From positions 43,127,920 to 43,191,919 of the forward strand of contig NC_087247.1 in assembly GCF_037042905.1 (NCBI RefSeq): a stretch of DNA of 64,000 nt, given 5' to 3'. This DNA comes from Lytechinus pictus (lineage: Eukaryota > Echinodermata > Echinoidea > Temnopleuroida > Toxopneustidae). The notes beneath the pieces are model-generated. The model ran no database searches. It saw nothing but the letters and a program-made list of their open reading frames with translations, and had not been told where the DNA came from. Below are positions 48,526 through 61,500 of the stretch, piece by piece (the stretch's first letter is position 1; every line of letters starts with the position of its first letter). A program made the position numbers and the translations under genes.

Positions 48526-50825
48526 GTTAGCTATGGAAGCATACTTGATCATTTCATACTAAATATACATATATGATATACATATATCAGCCACTGTGGT
48601 TCATGTACACGCTAAGCTCTTGTAATATTTATGATCAGAAAGGAAATATGAAAAAGGCCCTAAATCCTGGTGTTCCAGTTTAAAAATCATGAAATACTGT
48701 ATTTCTTCGTGTATCTTTTAATCTCTTTATCTCTTATCATAACCGTATATCATGTATATGAATGATTTCAAAAGAACTGTCTTGGAGACTGAAAGCAAAA
48801 ATTACGTGGAATAAACTTTACCTTATATAGGCTTATTAACTAGATTTTTGGCCTTTTCCAAGAGTTATATTCACTTATATAATGGAAGTTTTTTCAGAAT
48901 AGATACATAAATCAATGATTATTAAAGTTGGAACGACGTAAGCAAACTATGCATTATTTGTTTATGACGCATGTCAACGTATTAAAAGAATTGTAGATCC
49001 AAGCAGAATAACTGTAGCATAACATGAATAAAAACCTCGGAATATCATTCTGTTGAATACGTTGACGTAATTGTGCATGTTTTAGGCCATAATCATATGA
49101 AATATACTTGCTAAAAGGAAAATGTTGATCTACTACTGCGGAATACATAAATGTGTCAGTGTCACACTTACATGAATTGTCTGTCTTCATTAGATGTGAA
49201 ATTGTCCGGTCTTGCAGTCTCTGTTACACCGATTGACAGTCTTTGACTGTTGTGCAATAAAGTACACAATAAAGTGGCGACCGCCCTCTTGAATAGAAAT
49301 ATTTTATGAAAGCAGTTTGCAGCAGCAAACAATGGATAAACACATTTTCTGGCAAAATTAAGTTCTGCAAGTAGGCAAAGTTCCTGATACTGCAGAACTG
49401 AATTGGAAAAGTGCAAAATGAATCTCAGATTACAAGACATTTAGGCGGATTAATTATTATTTTGCTTACTATTTTCTCACCTGCTTTTCTTTTTTCATTT
49501 TCAGCCCCCCTTTTCCTTTGCTTTTCTCCTCATTTTCCCCTTTCCACCCCCTGCATGTGGCGCTCTGGGCACGAGTCCCCGCCCCCCCCCATAGATACGC
49601 AATTGTTGACTGCAATCGTCCTGCGCAAAGGTATAAAATAACTACATTGGCAAACGAATGTTTGTTACATATTTTAAAATAATATTAGCAAGAATAGCTA
49701 GTTCGCTTTAAATATGGCATGCTATTGAAATAAGTGAAGCGTGCAATAGTCGTCTTAATACTATAATTGAAATAAAGAACTAATCTAAAAAGTATTGAAA
49801 TCGCCTTTACTCACCAGTTAATCGGTGTTGACGAGCAAAGCTATTTTACACAAACTGACGAGCTCAGCTCGCAATAATAGTATTCATATCATTTTCAATC
49901 TTAATAATTAATGCCTAATCTTCTATTGACTCATTTGCACCATCCATCATGATATGGAAATTGATAACTTGAATGATAATAAACTTCATTTAGTTTCTAA
50001 TATCAAGCCTTTTTGCCTAGTCAAGGCAAGACGGATCATCAAAAACAATTTTCATTTATAATTCATGCATTTCAATGGTTTGGTTAAGACTGAGTTATCT
50101 ATTATCTTTATATAATACAATGGATATCATTACCAATTACAATTTTGATTACTTGTGTGACACTTGGGAAAGAACAAAGACATTTTCTTGTAATTTGAAT
50201 TCTAAAGAAAGAAATCCACCTTGAGTATTTCAGCAAAAATGATAAAATATAATGAAGCGTCTCCAATGGAAATGTGCCGCCTAAAACGAAATGCTACTAC
50301 GCTTTGGCCGCCTGAAACATTTACTTTATACCTCCTTGCATTGATAGATATTAACAGGAAATAATGAAGGTCTCACACTAACTCCTTTAAATCAGCGTTG
50401 CAAAATTATTTATATTTGTCATAAGTAGTAACATCCTCTTTTGCAAGATATTGTGTGTTTAAATTAACAGATCTGTTTTTGACCTAACTTTATCACTAAT
50501 TATTTATAATTAAAACTTCGAATAATCGGGTAATCCTGATAAAGAGTATTCACAACAGGTGGTACAATTCCTCATCAATCATCCTAAAGCGATGTGGATT
50601 GAAGTTCATTTACCGAATTCACTTTGAACTACAACGGTCAATATTATGATATGACGTATGGACTAAGGTAATAAAAAGGGGGGGGGGAATGCGTTTGACA
50701 TCGTGTTCCAGTTTTGTCTCCAGAGATTGCCAATTCGTTTCCCCCCTCTAAAAAAAAAAAACCGAAACAAACGCGTAGATCAAGGGCGTAAGCTGGTTTG
50801 TGCATGGGAGGTGGAAATAAAGTGG

Positions 50826-50985
50826 TATGGGGTTGCACATCTTGGGGAGGTGGAACTAAAATTTGTACAATCAGCTGTTGAAAGCAGAAGAAGGGGTACA
50901 AATTTCGTTATGCTTGCTAGTGTCGGAACTCCCTCGCCTCTGCGGGAGGGTACACGTGCACCCAGTGCACCCCACAGCCTACTCC
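50826..50985 (+). repeat. dispersed repeat, copy 2
   Basis: Colinear with 19197-19350: GCACATCTTGGGGAGGTGGA, TCAGCTGTTGAAAGCAGAAG, then AGTGTCGGAACTCCC. Slightly longer at the right end (CACCCCACAGCCTAC). Confidence 0.75.
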
Positions 50986-51149
50986 TTGGAACTGGTGGTA
51001 AATATTAATCGATCAATCGAATGTTAACTTCTCAATAAAATAATTGAACTGGGGAATCAATCAAATCAAAACCCATCCGTTAACTTATCAACCACCCCAT
51101 CCATCTTGCCATCGATTGGTAATGGTATCGACCAAATCTACTGTCAGTA

Positions 51150-51800
51150 ACCAACCAACCAACCATTCAATCGATCAATCAAACAGTCAATCAATCAATC
51201 AATCTCTCACTCACTCACTCACGCAATCATCCCACCCATATCCGCCTAATACTATCGCTCAATATACACGCAAAATATTTATGTTATTCCTCCAATCAAA
51301 CGCAACATTACAATAATACCACTAATAATAATAATTACAAGTGTTATTATTGTAATAATAATCACTATATCATTACTATCAATGATAACAGATTTATCTA
51401 TATATCTATGTATTTATAATCAAATCTGTCAAACTCGAAAGACCAATCAACCACTCAACTAACAAATCTCTACAAGCCTCAACCAACCAACCAAACATTC
51501 ACTTGATCGCTCACTCACTCACTCACTCAATCGATCAATGGATCACTCACTCAATAGATCAATGAATCACTCACTCGCTTATTCATTCACTCATTTACTC
51601 ACTCACTCACTCACTCACTAACTCAATCAATCAATCAATCAATCAATCAACAAGCAGTCAACCAGACAGGACTCACTCGCTCACTTACTCAACAACCAAC
51701 CAATCAATCAATCAACAAACCAACCAACCAACCAACCAATCTATCTATCTATATATCTATCTATCCATCCATCTATCTGTCTATCTATTTTTCTATTCTT
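51150..51800 (+). repeat. long degenerate tetranucleotide simple repeats
   Basis: Mixed runs of CAAC/CAAT, TCAA, ACTC and CTAT units, with a short less-ordered AT-rich gap near 51300-51440. The units drift into one another, as in an old expanded microsatellite cluster. No gene. Confidence 0.9.
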
Positions 51801-53940
51801 CTTCCTATCAATCCATCTATCTGTTAATCGAATGATTAAACAATTTAAATATGTTATGATGTCCTTATTCCGACTGTTTTTGTATTTTTATTTTATGATT
51901 GTCATAACAGTGATTTGATTTTTGTACTATTTACTTTTAATTGTTTCTCATGAGAAAAGAATATGTATGTGTACGTACGTAATTAGAAGAGTTTTGATCG
52001 ATAATGTACATATATTATCATATCGGTAGTTGGTTGTTTGCGATTTATATATTTTGATTGTTCGTTTTTAAACATATCCGTGTGTATGTAATTTTTCTCT
52101 CTCAGTGATTTTAACCTTACTTTTCTCTTAAAATCTAATACGTTTGTTTATGTGTTATATGCAATTCCTGTATTTTTACTATTAAAAAATCGAATTGTTT
52201 TATTTCATGCGGCTGTCAAAATGTCATTAAATGATTTTTGTATGCACTTTGATTATAAATTATAATCATAAAGAATAAATACTATTAAAAGAATAGATCA
52301 ACCAGTTACTTATCCATCAATAACACACAGACTAAAGAACATACCTTTTGAGGAGATGTCATATGGAATTTATTGAAATAATTTAATCATATTTTTCTTT
52401 CACTCCATCCAGTCGAGCTAGCAATTCAACCCTTAAACCTGTTAAACTATAGTATATCTTTGTAACCATTTCAACACCGGCCTCACATAAAATATTTAAC
52501 TATTATGTGACTAATCGTCAGGAGCAACAAATCTTTAAGTTCACATAAGAACGCCGGATATGAAAAAAAAATCGACTAGTTGGTTATTGGTGGCATGTAT
52601 TTAGTCAATTTAAATGAAACAATAAATGTACATATTTACAGCGTGTAGCATGTAATTTCGAATGGCAGCCTTAATGATAAAGCTTATTTTCGACTACTTG
52701 TTTGTAACCAAGTTAAACCACCAGAAACGTATTCATTTAGAGTAAATTCATCAAGCTTCCAATGTGAAACAAATCTGCTATTAACTTAAACACACAAATA
52801 CAACCATGATATTTAAAACGTTAGGAGTCAACAGAGTTAAATAAACACCGTCTCAACAGACACACAAACAATATGTATTTAAAAAAATCGGGGTTCGAGC
52901 TTGGGGCGAGGGGGTAAAGTAAAGCACGGACGACCGGTACCGATATATCATATAAGACGAAATTAATTAATCCTTTCTAATATAATTATTTGAAGTTAAT
53001 GGTAATATCATCTATGGTTGTTGATATCTTGATGATTGATCAAAATGCGTTCATTGATTGCTAATCAGTCAATATGTTTTCTAATTCAATAAGCAGTTGT
53101 GATTATTAGCATTAAAGGAATTTCATTTTCCTACACAATGACTGCATTTGATGCGACGGAATTTGTCACTGGTTCTGATAAATTTGATGAGTGCATCACC
53201 TTCTGTAAAAAAAGGGTAAATGTCAATACATAAGTGTAAAATTAATGAAATGTTATTATTCGACCAATTTAATTTATCAATATTTATCAACAAGCTTTGC
53301 ACACTGAATAACTTCAATTTGTTTCACTTAATCGTAAATTTCAATGAATTTTATGCTATTTTCAAGGATAAGCGATTAGTACTTGGAATTGGAAATGGGG
53401 CATGAATTCGAGAATGGGCAATATCTGAAAGTTTTATACAATATGAGATAGTTTGAGTACGCGCGAAATGAAGACGTCATAGCCACTCGATTTTTTCCAT
53501 AGAGATAAATATACTAATTAGTATACATCTCTATGATTTGTTCATATCTTCTCATTCGTGCAAGGGACAGAATACTTATTTCGGCGAAAGATGAAGATGA
53601 CGTCCAAGATGGCCGCCATTCACTGAAAATGGATACGACTCACTCATTATCTACTCTAGAATCCTATTTCAGTTCATATAGACTAGGGGGTAAAATTAAT
53701 AATTTGTTGATACAGGCTAGAGTGAATATAAGCACTCCAAGGTACCTGGAAAATCCTAGATGGCGCCCAAATGACTGCGTAGGCTACAAATCCACAATTC
53801 ATCTATTACTTACTTAAGTGGCTTTAATTTGGTTTCTATTCATCCACGGTGATTACAGTATTTGCTTAATATCCATCACAAAATCTATCTCGGCCTAACC
53901 CTAAGTTCTAAACAAAATTGTGAGTACACCTACCTTTAGT

Positions 53941-55505
53941 TTAGACGATGGTAAAGTGTACAGGATAGTGATCACTGATATCCTCAGCCTATCAGGAAAA
54001 AAAAGGGGGAATGAAAGTAAATGTATACATTGTCATTCACCATTAATGAGATACAATAAAGAGAGTAAGAGAGAGAGAGAGAACAAAAAACATGCCTGTG
54101 TTAAAAAAGGGTATGTTGATAAAACAAATGAGACAAATGCTTATCAAGAGAGATGACATCAAATAGAAATTATAAAATGAAAATGGGAAATTGTTAATTA
54201 ATAATGTAACATGCAGGCTGTCACAAAAAATTAAAGTATCGACTTTGAATTTGAAATAATATTTGATTGCAGTTTTAATCCGATAAAATATATATATCCC
54301 TTGGTCTGTGAATTTGCGCAACTTGCTGCCAACCTCTGACCGACACGTGTCGCTATGTTAACGATCGCATAGGGCAGTACATTGGTTCGCTGTTTTTGGT
54401 TGTCAAGCGTCCCTATTTTGCATATTGCCGAGTAGCTTGCCTTGCCTAAGGAAAGCAGGTACTGCGCCACCATCTTCGCAACACGACAGACGTGTTTGTT
54501 TGAGCGCTCATAATGGCAGCTAACTTACCAACTTGTATTTAAGAGTTGTAAATGACGAAACATGTTATAAAGTAATAAATATTTTGATGTCACTATTTAC
54601 AATATAAATCGACTGAGCAGATTATTTGTTTATGTCTTGAGTAATTTAGGTGCTGTGGCCGAGTGGTCTAAGGCGCCCGTCTACACCATGAAAATCAAAG
54701 GCATTTAACCAAGGCATTTTATCCACATCGCTCTTTTATCTTGCATCAAATAAATGAAAATGCTTTATGCATTATTGATACCAACGAGTGCACGTTTTTT
54801 TTATTTTTACATATATTTTTCTAGGTTTCTGCGACACACGTCTTTTATTTGTTTGGGATGGTAGCTTAAATGTATTATTAATTACAAAACAGGATTCAAC
54901 ATCTGACTGATTCATTTTTTTTTGGTTGGGCTGGTCATCCTTCATTGAGGCTACATTAACCTGAATTGCTGAATGCAAGTGAAGCAACATTGGAAACCCA
55001 AAGGGCAAAGAATCAGAAATATTTTGGAGCTGATCATTTTATTTTTTTTGTCATTGTACCTACACTATTTAAATACCCGGTTATCATTAGATTTACTTGT
55101 GAGTATTATATTGTTTGTCAATGAATGTCAATAAGGCTCCATATTTGATAGCGTGAGCTGTTTCATACAGCTGGCCAAACATGGAGATGACACATAACAA
55201 CTGATTTAAAAAAAAGATGCAAAGGATTTAAAGATGTGAGTTTTCTTTATAATGGTTTTCGTTGTAATTATCTTTAATTTGTTGATAATTATGTAATCAA
55301 TTTGAAATGTAATTAGACCAATTTTAATTCCAATCCTAAAATCGATTTTATTTAATGCAATAATTTTCGAATTATACAGTATGGGTTTCAAGCCACATGA
55401 AGTCATTTTTTAGTAATACTATACATTTGATTTTATGAATGATTCTACAATAAATTTATGATACTACTACTACCACTTATACCACTGTTGTTGCTGCTGC
55501 TGCTG

Positions 55506-55546
<41 letters not shown>

Positions 55547-58500
55547 TCTACTACCACTACTACTACTACTACACACTTAAAATTCTGGGCAACATACTGT
55601 CCACTGTGTTGGGTAATGTATGTTGGTAAAAAATATACATATTCTAGGCAATTATTATCCAATTGAGCAAATCTATTACCCAATTATTTTTGTTTATTTC
55701 CGAAGTTGGACAGTACATGTATTTAACCAATATTTGTATGGACAGTATGTTGCCCAGTGATGGTTAAAACTTGGGCCTTTTTCGCCCAACCTTTTTAAAG
55801 AGTGTACTACTCCTATAAATGATAATATAAATGATAATAGTATTACTACTGATAATGATACAATAAAATGATAGTGGTAATATAATAATGATAGTGTTGA
55901 TCATGATAGGTCCGAATGATAATAATGCTATTTTGATGATATTATGATAATGTTCTTTTTTATCATCATTGTGGATTATGACACTTATAGTTATAATACA
56001 ATATACCGTTATAATACAATATACCACAGTCTAATTATTTAAAATATGGTCGCATTGTGATACAACGTATAGAAAACTTTCACCTCAAATTTCGAACTCC
56101 ATATTCGAGTCATTAAACATGTTTAGGTTATGTAACACCCTTGCCCGAAACAATGACGTACCAAATCCTGTGTTATACCATATTCTTCATGATAGTTGAA
56201 GACTCCGGCATCGCGGCCGTTTTCGATCAACTTCTGACCAGCAAGCACGATCCTATACAGTCATGAAAAAGAATAATGAAGAAAATAAGTTTCTTTCAAA
56301 ATTTATAAAATGAAAAATAAAAATAAAGATTTTAATCAATTCTGCAATAGACCATAAAGGCACAGACACATACGCGTGGCGAACATAATTGTTTATAAAG
56401 TTTAAACAGTCGTTTTGAAAGTTTAGACAGTTGTTTAAGTTTAAACAGTTGTTTTAAAAGTTTAAACAATAGTTGTAGGAGTGACGGGCTTAAACAACGA
56501 TAATTGATAATTGATTTTTGGCTCGAATCAGTATTACAAACAAATATGATCTACTACCAAAGGAATTATAACATTAACAGTTTGCAGGAGAATGGTTGTC
56601 ATTATAAGCAGATTGCTTGGAAAAATGACAACCCCGGAATGAAACTCATTAATAAATGCATTTATAAAGCAGAATGGAAATAGTATTTTGTTCATAAGTT
56701 TATAATGATGAAGATTGAGATGATAAGAATGAGGATGGTGGTGATAATGATGAAAATGAAGGCCATGGAGATGATGATAATGATGATGAGGGTCATGGGA
56801 GAGTATATTTTGTTGATGATTAAATCACAGGAATTGTGATTTAATGATTAACTGAAGAACTGACAAAGAAAACTTACTTTAAATATTCTGATAATAACAA
56901 GGATTTAACATTTGCCTCAAATGAGTAAAGAGATGAACATCTTTAGATAGACTCTGGTAGAGAGTTCCATTAATTGGGATCGTGCATGGTGTCTTATGGA
57001 TCTCTGTGCAATGAGCAATTTGGGGTTGATTAAATGAAAATTTGAAGTTCCGTGTAGGGCATGAATGAATAGATGTGTTCATTGTATAAAAATTGTGGAA
57101 TGTTATTTACGTACTTGAACAATGAAAGGCAAGCCAGCATACTTGCCAATAAAACTGATAAATTTGATTTTTTTTAAATGCTAAATTTCTAGAGATTATT
57201 GATCTTTTAGTAAGTAGTAACCTTCTCATTTAGTATGATACATCTCTTGTTTATCTTGTTTATAATCTAAGTTTATACTACAAGATTTTCTACCACTCCG
57301 TACGATTTCTTTGTATGCCTTTTCGTTGATGTTAATTGATTATTATTCATGCTATTTGTATTAATATGTTGTAAGTATATTGTATGCAACTCTTTGTACA
57401 AACATGGAATTCATTTTGTTGACAATCTGATGACCATTTGGGGGTCAATAAAAAGTTCTTTAAAAGAACTCATTATAATCACATTTAAAGACTGAAACTG
57501 AATACTCATCATGATCACATTTAAGGACTGAAACTAAACACTCATCATAATCAAGGGCGGAAATCTCTCCCCGCAGGTAGGGGGGACGAGGGGCTGGACA
57601 ATTTGACAAGCAAAAAAAAAAGTTATCACCCCAAAATTAAGGTCATCTCGTCCAAAATACACGTTTAATTTCGATTTTGAATGATGTATTAAAGGACCAG
57701 AAATAGTAGGGGGACATTTGATATTGTGTCCCCCCTAACATTTTGGGTAGAAGGACGAGTCCCCCCTGTTCCCTGGGATTTCCGCCCATGATCATAATCA
57801 CATTTAAGGACTGAAACTTAACTCCTATTAGAAGAATACATGTAGTTATTGATTGAAAATATATCTCAATTGACACAGTAATACCTTGATCACATTTGCT
57901 CTACGGCGGCCGTACGGCGAGTTGAAAACAGCCGTTTTAACATTTTTTTTTACCAGCTGCATATAGGTGGTTTGAATCAAAATTAATAAAACGGCTGTTT
58001 TTGACTCGCCGTACGGCCGCCGTAGAGCAAATGTGACCAAGGTATAAGGACTGAAAATAATCACCTATCATAAGCACAGTTTGTTGATTTTACAGTCGTG
58101 TCGGCTGAAGAATCGATGAGCCAAGAGAAAGATGTCATCGTGTTAAGTTTAAGATTCTCAAACTCATTTCCAGTTACGTAACTGCAGTCGGCATTAAAAT
58201 CCCCCATGAGTATGACGTTCTATATAAAATGAGATATGAAAAATGAAAAATCCATATTTTATTGTTCGAAATAGACATGAAATGAAATACTCCGAAAATT
58301 TGCTTTCGGAAATATACTCCGAAAATTTGCTTTCGGAAATATACTCCGAAAATTTGCAGCGCCAGATCGACGAGGCTCTATCCCTTAAATCGTTGAACGC
58401 CAAACAAGGAAGCAGCAACTCCCATCTTTTAACGTCTTTTGGTCTGACGCGGCCGGGGTTTGAACCCCCGACCTTCCGGTTGTGAGACGGGCGCTCTACC

Positions 58501-61500
58501 AACTGAGCCAACACATCGGTAAGAGACTTAAGGTTATGATATAAAGTTTAAGCCTAAAAGCCAAATCCAATTTGCAGAATGTACAAGGCACAAGAACACC
58601 AATATGAAGAGAGGAACAAAATTAGAACCATAATAGGAAACATTGAATAAGGGCTTTGTGGTAAAATATAAATCTTTCAACACAATTTCAATTTTTTTAA
58701 TGACCACAGGGAAATATTCGGATAACTGGACATTATACTTCAATTACATTAACTGGATGTTATACTTCAATTACATTATGTGATATGCTATATGAAAACT
58801 GATTATTATTATTGTTATTATTGTTATTATTATCATCATTATTATTATTATCACAGAAACCCAACGAACCCGCTTTGCACGTATATTTTTTACACAAAGA
58901 TCATTTCCTTCATACTTTAACTGTCATGACTGTGAATAATTTGTTTTTAGTTCTTATAGGCCTGTTCTCAAATAAGCTTTTGAGGCATACACTGTAGGAT
59001 ATTTTTGTCACAATTGGCTCTCCATACGAAAATAAGAAATTCAGACCGTACTTGAAATGAAACCAGGGGCCTGTTTTATAAAGCTTGTTATTATAACAAA
59101 TTTGCCATAGCAGCTAAAAGCTACTGAAATCCTTCAATCTGATTGGCTAATAGTAAAAAATTGTGCATTTGTTACTATAACAAAGTTTTATGAAACGGGA
59201 CCCTGATTTCATAATGCACAAAAGTTAAATAATATATTCAAATATGTCTAGGATGGCCACGTTTTTTTTTCTCTCTCTCTTTTGGAGGGCCTTAATAGAT
59301 AGGTTTGACTACATATATTTTTACAGGGGTGGGATACAATAACCATATCAAGGATGTCAAGGAAAGGGAGAGGGGACTTTTGCATATTCCGTGGACGGAG
59401 GAGGGGGGGGGGTGTTACATCTTCCGGCGGATCAGAGATACTTACTTCTCCAAATTGTTTTATGACGTCATTATAGACATCAAGTAAGTAATCTATCTCT
59501 TGTGGAGCATGGTCGGGCTTAGCGTGGAGTCCAACGATAGAAAACCTGGATACCTCTGGAAATATTAATAATTTTGGCAATAAAATTCCCTTCGAAATTA
59601 TTTTCTACCCAACATTAACAACTAGGCTATGGTATCCGTTGTATTTGGACTTCTGATACATCATAATAAATAATTATTAGCTATATAGGCTTATATGAAA
59701 TCAAATCTTTTATCACTGACAAATTATCATAAACAACATTCCTTTGTATTTGTGCCGATTTTTTATTCAAAACGGTCATATATTCATTATTTATTTGATT
59801 AAATGGCCTTCTCAATAAAAATAAATATGAATATATAACATTCTCAAAGGGGGAAAAGGGAGAAAAATACTGTCGCAGCTGAAACAACAAATCCCCCCAA
59901 AGAAAAATAGATAAATAAAAAATAAATTGTCAAACAAAGTACCTAGAGAGAGAGAGAGAGAGAGAAATCAAGAGAGAGAGAGAGAGGAGGACGGAAAGGG
60001 GATGAGAAACATAAAAGACGTGTTAATGTGCTTCCAGAACCCGATCTTTGTTTATTACTAGTATGTAAAACATGTGAAATTAAGCGTAAATAAACAATGT
60101 ATATATGACTTTCATACTCACTCGCTCCACTATCCAGGTTTTCAAAGAGAACAACAAATGGTTCTCTTTCAAAATCGTCCAGTATATCATTGTAAGTAAA
60201 CGACTGCAGTGCCCTGAATTTATCTTCCCTGATATACGGATAAAAACAAATACCGTATCAAAAATAACTCATCTATCTATCCATCTATCTGTCTATCTAC
60301 CATTTGATATCAAATGATTTAAATGGGAGAAATAAAAGATAGGTAAAATAATTACATAATTTATATCTGTTTTACAATAGCTTTTCTTTACACAGGAGCT
60401 GGAGTAAGTTTAAGGCAGTTAATGAAATGACTCATGAACCCATTTTCAGATGCAATTTATTCAGTTATTAATTCAAAATCATTATTTGATCGCCTATGAC
60501 CAAATGGAGGTTTATGTTAATACTCCGAGTTCCGCTTAGCATAGCAAATAAAACTATTCCCACAGCCAAAATAGATTTCATTAGAAACAAAAAAAATCAA
60601 CAACAAAAATCGACCAGCGATATCAGATTGAAACCATTGAATTGACAAATAAACGTGACTAAAACGAGGGATTTGGTTTATATATACGATTCAAAATCTC
60701 GTTGAATTTACCCCCATGAACACCCATGAAAGTCAATGTATATATTAAGTTCTTCCTTTATGTAAGTCTTTCTTGTGCATTCATTTATTCATTCATTGTC
60801 GGTTCAGATTCTTAAGGCCTACGTTTTTATATTCTCATATAGCAACATACTTAAGGGAATAACCCTTTTCACAGAGATAAAATATGAATCGTAAAATGGT
60901 TCAGTTCAATTTAGGCCTACCGGTACTTCCTATACGAACAATAAACAAGATTTCGCCGACCTCAATTGTTTTTTTTCCTAAGTTTAATTCGGAAGTGCAA
61001 GATTTTTCATTCCTGAAATAAAAGTTGTTTACAAAAATATACTCCATGTTTACGATTAGTAAAAAAAAAATCCTTAGAATTTTCCAATTACATGTCTAAA
61101 AATAAAAAAAAAATATATACGCAAATCTCAGCTCGCTCTTCGTGTTCTCACCATTTATATAGTCTTTATCAAACAAAATAATAATCTTGTGTAAAAATAA
61201 AGATAACATGTACTGAAATGTACTTCTTTAGGACTACCCCCCCCCCCCCCGAAAAAGCAGCTTTTAGCCTTTCGAGCTGCGATTTGGGAAAATGTTGATG
61301 AAAATTTTATCCCGATCCCCTTCCCCTATCGGACATTGCTGGATCCGATCCTTATGTCATATGGAAACAAGAGAATCGGTGACGTCACAACCATAAGATT
61401 AAGTATATAAATATGTATATAATGTAGTCATATGAAATAAAACATTTTGAAGATTATACAAGGAGGAGGCCGTTCGTTACATGTTCATGTTCAGGTTAAA

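Larger units (their letters stand above)
39460..53940. other. intergenic region between the two DNase I-like genes
   Basis: No host exon was recognised in 14.5 kb. The sequence just right of 39459 should hold the DNase A promoter; no clear TATA box was identified. The interval contains a small palindromic element, a decayed LINE, a nested foldback complex, a tRNA-derived inverted pair, a dispersed repeat and long simple repeats. 49000-50700 and 51850-53940 look mostly unique and AT-rich, with no gene seen. Confidence 0.6.

Noticed and set aside
58194..58514. Open frame starting LAQLVERPSHNRKVGGSNPG
   Set aside because: A common artefact of translating a tRNA-like or SINE sequence; it overlaps the tRNA-derived element.
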